A DNA stretch of 64,000 nucleotides from NCBI RefSeq assembly GCF_003057745.1, contig NZ_QBJD02000012.1, forward strand, positions 1 through 64,000. Direction: 5' to 3'. This DNA is from Enterobacter sp. RIT418 (GTDB lineage Bacteria; Pseudomonadota; Gammaproteobacteria; Enterobacterales; Enterobacteriaceae). Shown here piece by piece: positions 46,212 to 56,925 of the stretch. A program made the translations under genes and the position numbers. The first letter of the stretch is position 1. Every line of letters begins with the position of its first letter. The notes under the pieces were generated by a model that saw only the letters and a list, made by a program, of their open reading frames with translations, made no database searches and had not been told where the DNA came from.

Positions 46212-46829
46212 TCAGTGGGCGTTGTGCTTATAGTCAAACACCGGGAGCCCCAGCTTCAGGCGCAGCGCCAGCATTCGGGCCGTAAAACCAAACAGCAGCG
46301 TGGAGATGACCACGACGTCGTGGTTGGAAACATAATGCTGCAGGGCAACGTAGAGCACGGCCGCTGCGAAGGAGATCCCCGCATACAGCTCTTTCTGGAA
46401 CACCAGCGGAATGCGTTTGCAAAACATATCCCGCAGCACGCCGCCGAATACACCGGTAATGACGGCAGCAATAGTGGCGATGACGGGGCCTTCACCCATA
46501 TCGAGCGCTATTTGTGCACCGATGATCGAAAATACGATGAGGCCAAGCGCATCAAGCACCAGGAACAGCCGGCGCAGGTGAGGCATAACGGGGGCGACGA
46601 TGGTGGTTAAAACGGCGGCTGTCGCAACGATAATCACGTACTCGGGGTTTTTCACCCATCCCAATGGATAATGTCCAAGCAGGATGTCGCGTACGGAGCC
46701 GCCGCCCAGCGCGGTCGCGGTAGCAATGATGATCACGCCGAAGGTGTCCATACGACGACGTCCGGCAGCCAGCGCGCCCGTCATGGCTTCTGCGGTGATG
46801 CCAATGAGATACAGAATATGAAGCAACAT
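46212..46829 (-). CDS. yicG: YicG, UPF0126/TRIC-like membrane protein
   Basis: 205-residue integral membrane protein with about seven hydrophobic helices, in two repeats each containing a glycine-rich motif ([14 protein letters not shown] and [15 protein letters not shown]). These mark the UPF0126 family, related to TRIC monovalent-cation channels; YicG has been linked with glycine uptake in E. coli, which I mention only as a possibility. It converges on ligB with a 2-bp gap. Confidence 0.88.
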   Translation of the reverse strand: MLLHILYLIGITAEAMTGALAAGRRRMDTFGVIIIATATALGGGSVRDILLGHYPLGWVKNPEYVIIVATAAVLTTIVAPVMPHLRRLFLVLDALGLIVFSIIGAQIALDMGEGPVIATIAAVITGVFGGVLRDMFCKRIPLVFQKELYAGISFAAAVLYVALQHYVSNHDVVVISTLLFGFTARMLALRLKLGLPVFDYKHNAH

Positions 46830-47002
46830 ATAACCTCCGGTCAGAACGCGGGCAGGTTAGCGATTTGTGCGCAATATCACGATTGAGATTTTCTAAGGCG
46901 AGTCATTTTGCCCTATAAATTTTTATCACGTTATGCTGGTTAGGCTTTATGAGAGGCGGTGAGAGGGAAAAATGAGTGTCTGAATGGATTAGAAATAGTA
47001 AT

Positions 47003-47025
47003 GGGTGGCGCAGCCTACACCACCC
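47003..47025 (-). terminator. Hairpin after yicC
   Basis: GGGTGG (47003-47008) pairs with CCACCC (47020-47025) around an 11-base loop that can pair partly. It lies 8 bp after the yicC stop on the minus strand; the following minus-strand sequence is ATTACTATTT, a weak U tract. The 204-bp gap to yicG holds nothing else I can identify; dinD, present near here in E. coli, is absent. Confidence 0.5.
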
Positions 47026-47033
47026 AAAAGACA

Positions 47034-47897
47034 TTACTCGATATTCTGGATCTGCTCGCGCATCTGCTCGATCAGAACCTTCAGCTCAATTGCAGAATTG
47101 GTCACTTCGGCATTGATGGACTTAGACGCCAGGGTGTTCGACTCGCGGTTGAACTCCTGCATCATAAAGTCGAGGCGGCGACCCACGGCTTCTTTTTTCT
47201 TCAAGATGTTGTAGGTCTCTTTGACGTGTGCCTCCAGACGATCCAGCTCTTCGGCCACGTCCACGCGCTGTGCCATCAGCACCAGCTCTTGCTCCAGACG
47301 GGTGTTTTCCAGCTGAACTTCCGCTTCTTCCAGTTTGGCGACAAGGCGCTCGCGCTGCCACTGCAACACTTCTGGCATATGAGTACGCACCTTCGCCACT
47401 TCATTGCTCACGCCCTCAAGGCGCTGCTCAATCATCCCTTTCAGCGCCTGGCCTTCGGTCTCGCGGGCAATGATAAAATCGTCCAGCGTGCCGTCGAGGG
47501 CGGCAAGGATTTCCGCTGTGATTGCGTCCAGGTCCTGCTCGCCGGCCGCCATAACGCCAGGCCAGCGCAGAATATCAACAGGGTTAATTTCGCCTTCATC
47601 GCTCTGCATTTTGACCCAGTTCGCTGCATTCACGAGCTGTTTCGCCAGTTTTTCGTTGAGGATCAGCTCGCCCTGCGCGCTGGCGTCCGGCTCGAAGCGC
47701 AGGTTACATTCTACTTTTCCGCGCGTCAGGCGAGTACGGATGCGCTCACGCACAACGGGCTCAAGGCTGCGGAACTGCTCCGGCATACGGAAATAGGTTT
47801 CCAGATAGCGCTGGTTTACCGAACGCATTTCCCAGGTGGCGCTACCCCAGCTACCTTTGATTTCACGGCGGGCGTAGGCGGTCATACTGCGGATCAT
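47034..47897 (-). CDS. yicC: YicC family RNA-decay factor
   Basis: 287 residues. The N-terminal YicC-like domain (MIRSMTAYARREIKG) and C-terminal DUF1732 (GRRLDFMMQEFNRESNTLASKS) are both present. The family has been reported as endoribonucleases, and E. coli YicC as promoting small-RNA decay; the cell role is still being defined. Rich in charged helices. It diverges from rph. Confidence 0.93.
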   Translation of the reverse strand: MIRSMTAYARREIKGSWGSATWEMRSVNQRYLETYFRMPEQFRSLEPVVRERIRTRLTRGKVECNLRFEPDASAQGELILNEKLAKQLVNAANWVKMQSDEGEINPVDILRWPGVMAAGEQDLDAITAEILAALDGTLDDFIIARETEGQALKGMIEQRLEGVSNEVAKVRTHMPEVLQWQRERLVAKLEEAEVQLENTRLEQELVLMAQRVDVAEELDRLEAHVKETYNILKKKEAVGRRLDFMMQEFNRESNTLASKSINAEVTNSAIELKVLIEQMREQIQNIE

Positions 47898-47980
47898 AGA
47901 TGTTCCCGTTTTTAAAGGAGAGATGGGGGGATTATAGCTTTCGGGGGCTTCTCAGGATAGGAATAAGCGTCCTTTATCCG

Positions 47981-47986
47981 TATAAT
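47981..47986 (+). promoter_or_regulatory. -10 hexamer of the rph-pyrE promoter
   Basis: A perfect TATAAT 36 bp before rph. The 17-bp-spaced -35 candidate (TAGGAA, 47958-47963) is weak, so only the -10 is called. Confidence 0.45.
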
Positions 47987-48021
47987 GCGCAGCCACATTC
48001 GTTTCAAGCCGGAGAATCATC

Positions 48022-48738
48022 ATGCGTCCAGCAGGTCGTAGCGCCAATCAGGTGCGTCCCGTCACTCTGACCCGTAACTATACAAAACACGCAGAAGGCT
48101 CCGTGCTGGTTGAGTTTGGTGACACCAAAGTGCTGTGCACTGCCTCTATCGATGAAGGCGTTCCGCGTTTTCTGAAAGGGCAGGGACAGGGTTGGATCAC
48201 CGCCGAATACGGCATGCTGCCGCGCGCAACCCACACCCGCAATGCTCGTGAAGCGGCAAAGGGCAAGCAGGGCGGCCGTACTATGGAAATTCAGCGATTG
48301 ATCGCCCGCGCGCTCCGCGCTGCGGTTGACCTGAAGACGCTCGGCGAATTTACCATCACTCTGGACTGCGACGTGATTCAGGCTGACGGCGGTACGCGTA
48401 CCGCATCTATCACCGGTGCATGCGTTGCGCTGGCGGATGCCCTGAACAAGCTGGTGGCGGCCGGTAAGCTTAAAACCAACCCGATGAAAGGGATGGTTGC
48501 AGCCGTTTCCGTTGGGATCGTTAACGGTGAAGCCCTGTGCGATCTGGAATACGTTGAAGATTCCGCTGCCGAAACGGACATGAACGTCGTGATGACCGAG
48601 GACGGGCGCATCATTGAGGTGCAGGGGACGGCAGAAGGCGAGCCGTTCACCCACGAAGAACTACTCACCCTGCTGGCGCTGGCCCGAGGGGGAATCGAAT
48701 CCATTGTTACGACGCAGAAGGCGGCGTTAGAAAATTGA
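48022..48738 (+). CDS. rph: Ribonuclease PH Rph (full length)
   Basis: Phosphorolytic 3'-5' exoribonuclease that trims tRNA 3' ends. 238 residues, intact. The family core is visible in [20 protein letters not shown] and the phosphate-site region [21 protein letters not shown]. coli K-12 MG1655 carries a frameshifted rph that lowers pyrE expression; this strain does not. It shares its transcript with pyrE across an attenuator. Confidence 0.97.
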   Translation: MRPAGRSANQVRPVTLTRNYTKHAEGSVLVEFGDTKVLCTASIDEGVPRFLKGQGQGWITAEYGMLPRATHTRNAREAAKGKQGGRTMEIQRLIARALRAAVDLKTLGEFTITLDCDVIQADGGTRTASITGACVALADALNKLVAAGKLKTNPMKGMVAAVSVGIVNGEALCDLEYVEDSAAETDMNVVMTEDGRIIEVQGTAEGEPFTHEELLTLLALARGGIESIVTTQKAALEN

Positions 48739-48742
48739 TTTT

Positions 48743-48771
48743 AAAGGCGACCAATGAGTCGCCTTTTTTTT
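48743..48771 (+). terminator. pyrE attenuator (rho-independent terminator between rph and pyrE)
   Basis: AAAGGCGAC-CAATGA-GTCGCCTTT stem followed by T residues, starting 5 bp after the rph stop and 35 bp before pyrE. In E. coli, UTP level sets transcription-translation coupling at the end of rph and decides whether polymerase passes this terminator; the same layout is seen here. Confidence 0.88.
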
Positions 48772-48805
48772 GCCTGTAAGACAGAAAAAACAGAGGAGCG
48801 AATCC

Positions 48806-49447
48806 ATGAAATCGTATCAGCGCCAGTTTATTGAGTTTGCGCTTAACAAGCAGGTACTTAAGTTTGGCGAATTTACGCTGAAATCCGGGCGCAAAAGTCC
48901 TTATTTCTTCAATGCCGGGCTGTTTAATACCGGGCGCGATCTGGCTCTGTTAGGCCGCTTCTACGCCGAAGCGCTGGTGGATTCAGGAATTGATTTTGAC
49001 CTGCTTTTTGGCCCTGCCTACAAAGGCATTCCGATTGCGACGACAACGGCGGTTGCGCTGGCAGAACATCACGATCGCGATGTGCCGTACTGCTTTAACC
49101 GCAAAGAGGCCAAAACGCACGGCGAAGGCGGCAACCTGGTGGGAAGCGCGCTGCAGGGCCGCGTAATGCTGGTGGACGATGTCATCACCGCCGGGACTGC
49201 CATTCGGGAATCCATGGAGATTATCCAGGCCAACGGCGCGACGCTGGCGGGCGTGCTGATTTCTTTAGATCGCCAGGAGCGCGGACGCGGCGAAATCTCC
49301 GCTATTCAGGAAGTTGAGCGCGATTACGGCTGTAAAGTGACGTCGATTATCACCCTGAAAGATCTGATTGCGTATCTGGAAGAGAAGCCTGAGATGGCGG
49401 ACCATCTGGCTGCGGTGCAGGCATATCGGGAAGCGTTTGGCGTGTGA
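48806..49447 (+). CDS. pyrE: Orotate phosphoribosyltransferase PyrE
   Basis: Adds phosphoribosyl from PRPP to orotate, giving OMP in pyrimidine synthesis. 213 residues from [11 protein letters not shown]; a 12-codon upstream extension runs into the attenuator and is rejected. The PRPP loop is [17 protein letters not shown]; the flexible loop includes [16 protein letters not shown] precedes the ATG. It converges on slmA across REP elements. Confidence 0.98.
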   Translation: MKSYQRQFIEFALNKQVLKFGEFTLKSGRKSPYFFNAGLFNTGRDLALLGRFYAEALVDSGIDFDLLFGPAYKGIPIATTTAVALAEHHDRDVPYCFNRKEAKTHGEGGNLVGSALQGRVMLVDDVITAGTAIRESMEIIQANGATLAGVLISLDRQERGRGEISAIQEVERDYGCKVTSIITLKDLIAYLEEKPEMADHLAAVQAYREAFGV

Positions 49448-49453
49448 TTTTTT

Positions 49454-49523
49454 GCCCGGTGGCGCTAGCGCTTACCGGGCCTGCGGAATTAGCAGGCCGG
49501 ATAAGGCGAAGCCGTCATCCGGC
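49454..49523. repeat. REP pair (BIME) between pyrE and slmA
   Basis: Two palindromes: GCCCGGT...ACCGGGC at 49454-49480 and GCCGGAT...ATCCGGC at 49496-49523, the latter followed by AAAAATA. They lie between convergent genes and may terminate both. Confidence 0.75.
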
Positions 49524-49530
49524 AAAAATA

Positions 49531-50127
49531 TTACTGCAGCTGTGCTGCGACCAGCGGCCAGCGGGCGTCAAAATCTTCCGTTGGACAGTATTTAAATTCG
49601 CTGCGCACAAAGCGGGAGAGCATCCCCTCACAAAACGCCAGAATCTGGCTTGCCAGCAGCGTTTCATCAGTAGTGTAGCCCTCGCCTTCACGCATTTTCT
49701 TCTCACGCAGTACCTGGCGCAGCTGCGCTTCGATGCGTTCGAAAAGCTGGTTAATGCGTCCCTGAAGACGGTCTTGCTCGAACATGAGCGCGTGGCCGGT
49801 CAGGATACGGGTTAATCCGGGGTTGCGTTCGCCAAAGCCCAGAATCAACAGCACAATCAAACGCAGACGTGCGGTAGTGTCTTTCTCATCTTTCAGGATC
49901 AGGTTGATGCGCGTGATCAGGCTGTCTTCAATAAATTCGATCAGGCTGTCGAACATCCGGGTTTTACTCGGAAAATGACGGTACAGCGCCGCCTCTGACA
50001 CGCCTACGGACGCGGCCAGTTTAGCGGTGGTGATGCGTTGACTGCCATCGCTGGATTCAAGCATCAGAGCCAGAGATTGAAGTATTTCTTCGCGACGGTT
50101 CCTTTTCGCGGTTTGTTTTTCTGCCAT
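49531..50127 (-). CDS. slmA: Nucleoid occlusion factor SlmA (TetR family)
   Basis: DNA-bound inhibitor of FtsZ assembly that prevents division over the nucleoid. 198 residues from [10 protein letters not shown], the E. coli length; 21 upstream in-frame codons are rejected. The TetR helix-turn-helix is [20 protein letters not shown] (about 31-50). Upstream lies a perfect 8+4+8 palindrome (50181-50200). It lies downstream of dut on the same strand. Confidence 0.96.
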   Translation of the reverse strand: MAEKQTAKRNRREEILQSLALMLESSDGSQRITTAKLAASVGVSEAALYRHFPSKTRMFDSLIEFIEDSLITRINLILKDEKDTTARLRLIVLLILGFGERNPGLTRILTGHALMFEQDRLQGRINQLFERIEAQLRQVLREKKMREGEGYTTDETLLASQILAFCEGMLSRFVRSEFKYCPTEDFDARWPLVAAQLQ

Positions 50128-50180
50128 GTTACAAAATACCCCTGAAAATAAGCACTGCCAGGCTGGCATCCACACAACGA

Positions 50181-50200
50181 CCGCAAACAAGCGTTTGCGG
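50181..50200. promoter_or_regulatory. Perfect palindrome upstream of slmA
   Basis: CCGCAAAC-AAGC-GTTTGCGG, 8-bp perfect arms with a 4-base spacer, about 55 bp before slmA and 46 bp after the dut stop. It could be a dut terminator hairpin (no U tract) or an operator; it resembles a PurR box split by four extra bases. Confidence 0.4.
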
Positions 50201-50246
50201 TTTGTTATTGCATTATGGCGCGGTGAGATGCGTGTCTATCGGACGA

Positions 50247-50702
50247 TTATTTGCGTCCGGAATGGCCGAAGCCGCCTTCGCCACGGTCGGTAGCGTCGAA
50301 ATCTTCTACCAGGTTAAATTCGGCCTGTACCACCGGTACAAAGACCATTTGCGCAATACGCTCGCCGGGCTCAATAGTGAAGCTGTCCTGGCCGCGGTTC
50401 CAGACGGATACCATCAGCTGCCCCTGATAGTCAGAGTCAATCAGGCCGACCAAATTACCCAGCACGATGCCGTGCTTATGGCCCAAACCAGAGCGCGGCA
50501 GGATCACTGCCGCCAGCGACGGGTCAGCGATGTGAATAGCCAGGCCCGTTGGGAGCAGGGTCGTTGCGCCTGGAGCCAGCTCTACGGCGTCATCGAGACA
50601 GGCGCGCAGGTCAAGACCGGCAGAGCCGGAGGTGGCATAGGTTGGCAGCGCAAATTGCTTGCCAACGCGCGGGTCCAGAATCTTAACGTCGATTTTTTTC
50701 AT
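50247..50702 (-). CDS. dut: dUTP diphosphatase Dut
   Basis: Trimeric enzyme that hydrolyses dUTP to dUMP, keeping uracil out of DNA and feeding thymidylate synthesis. 151 residues from [11 protein letters not shown] (an ATG one codon earlier at 50705 is equally possible). Conserved motifs: [37 protein letters not shown] and GEGGFGHSG. The start lies inside the end of coaBC, so translation is probably coupled. Confidence 0.97.
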   Translation of the reverse strand: MKKIDVKILDPRVGKQFALPTYATSGSAGLDLRACLDDAVELAPGATTLLPTGLAIHIADPSLAAVILPRSGLGHKHGIVLGNLVGLIDSDYQGQLMVSVWNRGQDSFTIEPGERIAQMVFVPVVQAEFNLVEDFDATDRGEGGFGHSGRK

Positions 50703-51894
50703 CATAACGGGTAACGATCTCGTCCAGTAATTGTTGGCCCAGGAGTTCCTTGCGCTCAAGCGGTAAGATTTTATCTCCATCCTGCCAGAAAAGGTGCAGT
50801 GCGTTGCTATCGCTGTTAAATCCTTGCGTGGACAGCGATACATCGTTCGCGCAAATCAAATCGAGGTTTTTGCGGGTACGTTTTTGCCGGGCATATTCTT
50901 CCACATTATTTGTTTCGGCGGCAAACCCAACAACGTAAGGCCGACGGTCTTTCAGTGCGGCAACCCCGGCAACGATATCCGGATTTTTGACCATTTTTAT
51001 TGTCAATTCATCGCCTTGCTTTTTGATTTTTGCATCGGCAATGGTTTCGGCACGGTAGTCGGCAACGGCCGCACAACCAATAAAAATGTGCTGTTTTTGT
51101 GCATGCGTCTGCACAGCGGCTTCCATCTCCAGCGCGGTGGTGACGTCAATGCGCTGGACGAACGGCGGCGTTGATAGCGAAACCGGACCGCTCACCAGCG
51201 TGACGTTCGCGCCGCGTTTGGCCGCTGCGGCAGCAATGGCGAAGCCCATCTTACCGGAGCTGTGGTTGGTGATATAGCGTACCGGGTCCAGCGGCTCGCG
51301 CGTTGGGCCTGCGGTAATCATGATGTTGAGATGTTGCAGATCGTTGACAGGCGAGAAATGCGAAGCCGCCATATCAACGATAGCCAGCGGGTCGAGCATA
51401 CGCCCCGGGCCTACATCACCACACGCCTGGCTGCCGCTGTCTGGTCCCCAAATCAGCAGGCCGCGCGAGGCCAGCGTCTCAAGATTATGCTGGGTGGCGG
51501 CGTTGCGGTACATCTGCTGGTTCATGGCCGGAACAACGGCGACGGGCGCTGGCGTGGCAAGACAAATGGTAGAGACCAGATCGTTCGCCATACCCGCGGC
51601 AACGCGGGCAATCAAATCAGCCGTGGCGGGTGCCAGAATAACCAGATCCGCCCATTTTCCCAGCTCGATATGGCCCATCGCGGCTTCAGCTGCGGGATCG
51701 AGCAGGCTGTCGGAGACGGGGTAGCCCGAAACGGCCTGCAGGCTCAGAGGGGTAATAAAGGCTTTACCGCCTTCGGTTATAGCCACCCGCACATCGGCCC
51801 CGCGCTCGCGCAAACGGCGCACCAGGTCAGGCGTTTTATAGGCAGCAATGCCACCGCTTACGCCAAGAACGATTTTTTTACCGGCCAGGCTCAT
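50683..51894 (-). CDS. coaBC: Bifunctional PPC decarboxylase/PPC synthetase CoaBC (Dfp)
   Basis: Two steps of coenzyme A synthesis: CTP-dependent joining of cysteine to 4'-phosphopantothenate, then FMN-dependent decarboxylation. 403 residues from [11 protein letters not shown] (ATG also at 51897). The N-terminal CoaC domain has [18 protein letters not shown] and the Cys of [13 protein letters not shown]; the C-terminal CoaB domain starts near 190 with [20 protein letters not shown]. It is three residues shorter than E. coli Dfp, in the [12 protein letters not shown] loop. AGGAAAGA precedes the start. Confidence 0.97.
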   Translation of the reverse strand: MSLAGKKIVLGVSGGIAAYKTPDLVRRLRERGADVRVAITEGGKAFITPLSLQAVSGYPVSDSLLDPAAEAAMGHIELGKWADLVILAPATADLIARVAAGMANDLVSTICLATPAPVAVVPAMNQQMYRNAATQHNLETLASRGLLIWGPDSGSQACGDVGPGRMLDPLAIVDMAASHFSPVNDLQHLNIMITAGPTREPLDPVRYITNHSSGKMGFAIAAAAAKRGANVTLVSGPVSLSTPPFVQRIDVTTALEMEAAVQTHAQKQHIFIGCAAVADYRAETIADAKIKKQGDELTIKMVKNPDIVAGVAALKDRRPYVVGFAAETNNVEEYARQKRTRKNLDLICANDVSLSTQGFNSDSNALHLFWQDGDKILPLERKELLGQQLLDEIVTRYDEKNRR

Positions 51895-52069
51895 CATGAT
51901 TCTTTCCTGTTGGGTTTCACCAGAGAGCGGGCATTTTATCACAATCCTAAAAGTGGGGTGATGCTGTCCGCTGTTGCACTTTGCGAGGCGTTACGCAAGA
52001 ACACAAATTGCGGGTCGAACAGCCTGATAGCGCTGTGGCAGCATGGTGACAGCCATAAGGAGACCGAGC

Positions 52070-52735
52070 ATGGAAGAGATATCACCGCTGCTGCCGCGCG
52101 AAAAAATGCTGCGCTATGGAATTACATCCCTGACCGATGCCGAACTGCTGGCGTTGTTTTTGCGTACCGGAACGTCGGGCAAGAGCGTGTTCGTACTGGC
52201 GCGCGACTTAATTGCGCATTTTGGTTCGCTGCATGGCCTGCTGACTGCTGAAATGGAGGCATTCAACGACGTTGGTGGCATTGGCGTGGCGAAATTTGCC
52301 CAGATCAAAGGCATCGCCGAGCTTGCGAGGCGCTTTTACACCGTCCGAATGCAGGAGGAAGACCCGATACTGACGCCGGAAATGACCCGCGATTTTCTGC
52401 AAAGCCAGCTGGCAGACGCGGAGCGCGAGATCTTTATGGCGATCTTTCTCGACAACAAAAATCGGGTGCTGAAGCATTGCCATCTGTTTTCAGGTACATT
52501 AAGCCACGTTGAGGTTCATCCACGAGTCATTGTGCGGGAAGCGATAAAAGTGAATGCAGCCGGGGTGATCCTCGCGCATAATCACCCCTCTGGCTGTGCA
52601 GAACCAAGTAGAGCCGACAAAGAAATTACCAGGCGCATTATTAAATGCTGCCAAATCATGGATATTCGCGTGCTGGATCATCTGATTATTGGCCGCGGAG
52701 AGTACATTTCCTTCGCCGAACAGGGTTGGATTTAG
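52070..52735 (+). CDS. radC: RadC family JAB1/MPN domain protein
   Basis: 221 residues from [20 protein letters not shown] lies 7 bp before this ATG, so the nine-codon upstream extension is rejected. An N-terminal helix-hairpin-helix-like region ([21 protein letters not shown]) is followed by an MPN-type metal site, [16 protein letters not shown]. Despite the name, a DNA-repair role is doubtful; the function in E. coli is unresolved. Relative to E. coli RadC the protein is noticeably more diverged than its neighbours. Confidence 0.93.
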   Translation: MEEISPLLPREKMLRYGITSLTDAELLALFLRTGTSGKSVFVLARDLIAHFGSLHGLLTAEMEAFNDVGGIGVAKFAQIKGIAELARRFYTVRMQEEDPILTPEMTRDFLQSQLADAEREIFMAIFLDNKNRVLKHCHLFSGTLSHVEVHPRVIVREAIKVNAAGVILAHNHPSGCAEPSRADKEITRRIIKCCQIMDIRVLDHLIIGRGEYISFAEQGWI

Positions 52736-52777
52736 ACTATTTCTCGCGATCCATCGGGATCTTTGTCTGTTCGGGAC

Positions 52778-52806
52778 TTGAGCACACCGCCGAGTCAGCG
52801 TATACT
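52778..52806 (+). promoter_or_regulatory. Probable sigma-70 promoter of rpmBG-mutM
   Basis: TTGAGC (52778-52783) and TATACT (52801-52806) with a 17-bp spacer, about 147 bp before rpmB, leaving a leader of roughly 140 bases. Confidence 0.6.
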
Positions 52807-52931
52807 ACGCCACCTTTGAGAATCTCGGGTTTGGCATTTGGGCCTGGCAATCGAGAGTTCAATAGAACTATGCGATGACCGGGCTGTAAAGCCTGACGAG
52901 GCGCCGATACCCCATACGAAGCTCGAGCTAA

Positions 52932-53189
<258 letters not shown>

Positions 53190-53208
53190 GTACTTAAAGA
53201 GGAAATAA

Positions 53209-53379
<171 letters not shown>

Positions 53380-53398
53380 TTTTAACCTTCCTGTACTG

Positions 53399-53427
53399 AA
53401 AAACCCCGCAACTGCGGGGTTTTTTGC
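53399..53427 (+). terminator. Rho-independent terminator after rpmG
   Basis: AACCCCGCA-ACT-TGCGGGGTT-type stem (AAAACCCCGCAACTGCGGGG) followed by six T residues, 20 bp after rpmG and 25 bp before mutM; some readthrough must feed mutM unless it has its own promoter. Confidence 0.88.
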
Positions 53428-53451
53428 ATTCTGCATCTCAACGGAGGAACC

Positions 53452-54261
53452 ATGCCTGAATTACCCGAGGTAGAGACCAGCCGCCGTGGCATCGAACCGC
53501 ATCTGGCTGGTGCTACAATTCTTCATGCCGTCGTTCGCAACGGTCGGCTTCGCTGGCCGGTCTCCGATGAGATCCATGCCCTGAGCGATAAGCCTGTTCT
53601 CAGCGTTCAGCGGCGCGCTAAATACCTGCTGCTGGAGCTTCCTGACGGCTGGATTATCATCCATCTTGGGATGTCCGGCAGCCTGCGTATCCTTACCGAA
53701 GAGCTGCCTGCGGAAAAGCACGACCACGTTGACCTGGTGATGAGCAACGGCAAGGTGCTGCGCTACACCGATCCGCGTCGTTTCGGCGCTTGGCTGTGGA
53801 CAAAAGAGCTCGAAGGGCATAGCGCACTGGCGCATCTGGGGCCCGAGCCGCTCTCTGACGCGTTTAACGCAGAATACCTGCAGCAGAAGTGTGCAAAGAA
53901 GAAAACCCCAATTAAGCCCTGGCTGATGGATAACAAGCTGGTGGTTGGCGTGGGGAACATCTATGCCAGCGAATCGCTGTTTGCGGCCGGGATCCATCCC
54001 GATCGGCTTGCCTCTTCGCTCTCGCCGCAGGAGTGCGAGCTGTTGGTCAGAGTGATTAAGGCCGTGCTGCTGCGCTCGATTGAGCAGGGGGGAACGACGC
54101 TGAAGGATTTCCTGCAAAGCGACGGCAAGCCGGGCTATTTTGCGCAGGAGCTGCAGGTCTATGGTCGAAAAGGGGAGCCGTGCAGAGCGTGCGGAGCGCC
54201 GATTATTGCGACAAAGCACGCGCAGCGCGCGACGTTTTACTGCCGCCAGTGTCAGAAGTAG
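53452..54261 (+). CDS. mutM: Formamidopyrimidine/8-oxoguanine DNA glycosylase MutM (Fpg)
   Basis: Bifunctional glycosylase/AP lyase that removes oxidised purines. 269 residues. After Met removal, Pro1 and Glu2 of [14 protein letters not shown] are catalytic. A helix-two-turn-helix region contains [14 protein letters not shown], and a C-terminal zinc finger has four cysteines (CRACGAP...CRQC). AACGGAGGAA precedes the ATG. Confidence 0.98.
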   Translation: MPELPEVETSRRGIEPHLAGATILHAVVRNGRLRWPVSDEIHALSDKPVLSVQRRAKYLLLELPDGWIIIHLGMSGSLRILTEELPAEKHDHVDLVMSNGKVLRYTDPRRFGAWLWTKELEGHSALAHLGPEPLSDAFNAEYLQQKCAKKKTPIKPWLMDNKLVVGVGNIYASESLFAAGIHPDRLASSLSPQECELLVRVIKAVLLRSIEQGGTTLKDFLQSDGKPGYFAQELQVYGRKGEPCRACGAPIIATKHAQRATFYCRQCQK

Positions 54262-54272
54262 GGCCGTTGCAG

Positions 54273-54293
54273 GCCGGGCAGGCACAGCCCGGC
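54273..54293. repeat. Short REP-like palindrome between mutM and coaD
   Basis: GCCGGGC and GCCCGGC arms around AGGCACA, in the 42-bp gap between two convergent genes. Confidence 0.6.
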
Positions 54294-54303
54294 AGTCAGA
54301 CGG

Positions 54304-54786
<483 letters not shown>

Positions 54787-55557
54787 TCACGTTTTCTCTG
54801 AGTAGCCGCGGCACAGCGCCCACAGCTCGGTGTATTTGTTGAAAGTATACTGGGCATTTACCACTGCCAGTAACCATCCCTGCTTGCCGTCCAGCACGCC
54901 GCCGCGCAGCAGCAGCGTTTTCAGAAACGCGCCCAGCGTATGGGTGAAAATCCCGGACAACGAGACCTTCTTGCCGCGCTGATGACGCTCCTGCGCCCAC
55001 GCGGTGGCGTAGTTAAGCTGTTTGCGCTGGAAGCTGGCAAAGTCGCGGCAGGTCAGGTGAAGCAGGTCGCCCGCGAGCGGGATCACCGCCGCGCCGTCGC
55101 AGGCCAGTGATTCATGCACCAGATTATCGTTATAGCGATAGCGCTCGCGCTCATAAAGGCGCGTGACGCGATCGGGATACCAGCCGCTATGGCGCATAAA
55201 GCGGCCAAGGAAGTAGTTGCGACGCGCGATGCTGTAGACCGCACTGGGCTGAGGGGCGGCAAGGACCGCTTGAATCGACTGCCTCAGCTCCGGCGTGATG
55301 CGCTCATCGGTGTCGATCATTAAGACGTAATCGCCGGAGGCATAAGACTGCGCGCGCTGGCGCTGGATGCCGTAGCCTTGCCAGTCGGTATCGACATAAA
55401 CCTTTACGCCCGCGGCTCGGGCAACGTCTACGGTAGCATCATCGCTGCCGGAGTCGAGCAGGACGATCTCGTCGGCCCAGCTGACGGAGGCCAGGCAGTC
55501 CGGCAACAGGTCAGCGGCGTTTTTGGCGATCATCACGACCGACAGGCGCGTAGGCAT
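54787..55557 (-). CDS. waaE: LPS core glycosyltransferase WaaE (GT2)
   Basis: 256 residues from [13 protein letters not shown]; 34 upstream in-frame codons fall inside waaA and are rejected. GT2 fold with the DXD-like motif [13 protein letters not shown] and early [10 protein letters not shown]. In Klebsiella and Serratia WaaE adds glucose beta-1,4 to heptose I of the inner core; the same role is likely here. Its ATG overlaps the waaA stop by one base. E. coli K-12 lacks this gene between waaA and coaD. Confidence 0.93.
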   Translation of the reverse strand: MPTRLSVVMIAKNAADLLPDCLASVSWADEIVLLDSGSDDATVDVARAAGVKVYVDTDWQGYGIQRQRAQSYASGDYVLMIDTDERITPELRQSIQAVLAAPQPSAVYSIARRNYFLGRFMRHSGWYPDRVTRLYERERYRYNDNLVHESLACDGAAVIPLAGDLLHLTCRDFASFQRKQLNYATAWAQERHQRGKKVSLSGIFTHTLGAFLKTLLLRGGVLDGKQGWLLAVVNAQYTFNKYTELWALCRGYSEKT

Positions 55558-56831
55558 CAGTGGCTCCGCTGAGGCAAATAGGGCTGCAGAAGCTGTAGCA
55601 GGCGGGTCAGCGCGCCCTGGTTCTGATGCAGTACTTCGACAGCATGACGGCCATACCACAGGCGGTAATCTTCGTCGGTGAGAAGGGTCGAAACCTCTTT
55701 CACCACCGAATCCGCATCGGTCACGGTAATCAGGCCGTCGGCCTGCTGCAGCTTGGCGCAGATATCTTTGAAGTTAAACGTGTGCGGCCCCATCAGCACC
55801 GGGATGGCGTGCGCGGCAGGCTCAAGCGGGTTATGGCCGCCGCGCTCAACCAGGCTGCCGCCCACAAACGCCAGATCGGCAATGCCGTAAAGCAGCATCA
55901 GCTCGCCCATCGTATCGCCAATCACCACCTGCGTGCTGCCGGAAGGCACTTCACCGCTGCTTCGCAGGGTAAAGCTGAAGCCGCCTTTCTGCACCATTTC
56001 ACGGGCATCTTTAAAGCGCTCCGGGTGGCGTGGAACCAGAATCAGCAGCAGGTCCGGGAACTGCTCAAGCAGCTTGCGGTGCGCCTGCAGGATAATTTCC
56101 TCTTCGCCGTCGTGGGTGCTGGTGGCAATCCACACCTGACGGCGCGGGGCCCACTGGCGGCGCAGCGTCACCGCGCGGGCAGCCAGCTCGGGGGTTACGG
56201 AAATATCAAACTTGAGGCTGCCAGTGACTGCCAGCTGGTTGCGTTTGAGGCCAAGAGCGATAAAACGCTCAGCGTCTTCTTCATTCTGGGCGGCAATGAG
56301 CGTGATTTTGCCGAGCAAGCGACGCATGGCTTTCCCGAGCTTGCCGTACCCTTTTGCCGAGCGCTCCGAGAGGCGGGCGTTGGCAATCACCAGCGGGATT
56401 TTGCGGGCGTTCAACGCTGAAATCATATTGGGCCACAGCTCGGTCTCCATCACGATCACCAGCTTAGGGCGAACGGTATTGAGGAAACGGTTCATGGCGC
56501 AGGGCAGGTCGTACGGCAAGTAGACGTGATGGACGTCTTTACCGAATGCGGACATCACGCGTTCGGAGCCGGTAGGCGTCATGGTGGTGACGGTGATCGG
56601 CAGTGACGGATAGCGGTGGCGCAGCGCGCGCACCAGCGGGATCGCCGCCAGCGTCTCACCGACAGAAACGGAATGCAGCAGTATTCCCTCGGGCGCAACC
56701 TTGTTTTTACAATATCCATAACGCTCGGCCCAGCGTTTTCTGTAAGCGGGAGCCTTCCTGCTACGGAGGAGCAAGCGCAGCCAGACCAGCGGTTGTATAA
56801 GGTAAAGCAAAGTGGTGTAAAGCAATTCCAA
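55557..56831 (-). CDS. waaA: Kdo transferase WaaA (KdtA), TTG start
   Basis: Membrane-associated GT30 enzyme that adds two Kdo residues to lipid IVA, essential for LPS. 424 residues from TTG at 56831 (reads [15 protein letters not shown]), against 425 in E. coli. An in-frame TTG at 56864 would add 11 residues but has no ribosome site; GGATAG lies 8 bp before the chosen codon. An N-terminal hydrophobic anchor is followed by [11 protein letters not shown] with the catalytic Glu, then METELWPN and [16 protein letters not shown]. Confidence 0.94.
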   Translation of the reverse strand: MELLYTTLLYLIQPLVWLRLLLRSRKAPAYRKRWAERYGYCKNKVAPEGILLHSVSVGETLAAIPLVRALRHRYPSLPITVTTMTPTGSERVMSAFGKDVHHVYLPYDLPCAMNRFLNTVRPKLVIVMETELWPNMISALNARKIPLVIANARLSERSAKGYGKLGKAMRRLLGKITLIAAQNEEDAERFIALGLKRNQLAVTGSLKFDISVTPELAARAVTLRRQWAPRRQVWIATSTHDGEEEIILQAHRKLLEQFPDLLLILVPRHPERFKDAREMVQKGGFSFTLRSSGEVPSGSTQVVIGDTMGELMLLYGIADLAFVGGSLVERGGHNPLEPAAHAIPVLMGPHTFNFKDICAKLQQADGLITVTDADSVVKEVSTLLTDEDYRLWYGRHAVEVLHQNQGALTRLLQLLQPYLPQRSH

Positions 56832-56925
56832 GGGTTCTATCCGTTTTTTTGTTTTGGCGGGCAAATTCTAAGCATTTAGCGGTACTAAAGCTATCTCTTT
56901 GGCTCTGTTGCCTGCGCTGAGGCGT

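Noticed and set aside
46959..47915. 318-codon open frame antisense to yicC
   Set aside because: Shadow frame; yicC is complete at its normal length.
52043..52735. RadC start at 52043
   Set aside because: The ATG at 52070 has AAGGAG at proper spacing; the earlier start has no ribosome site and adds residues absent from the family.
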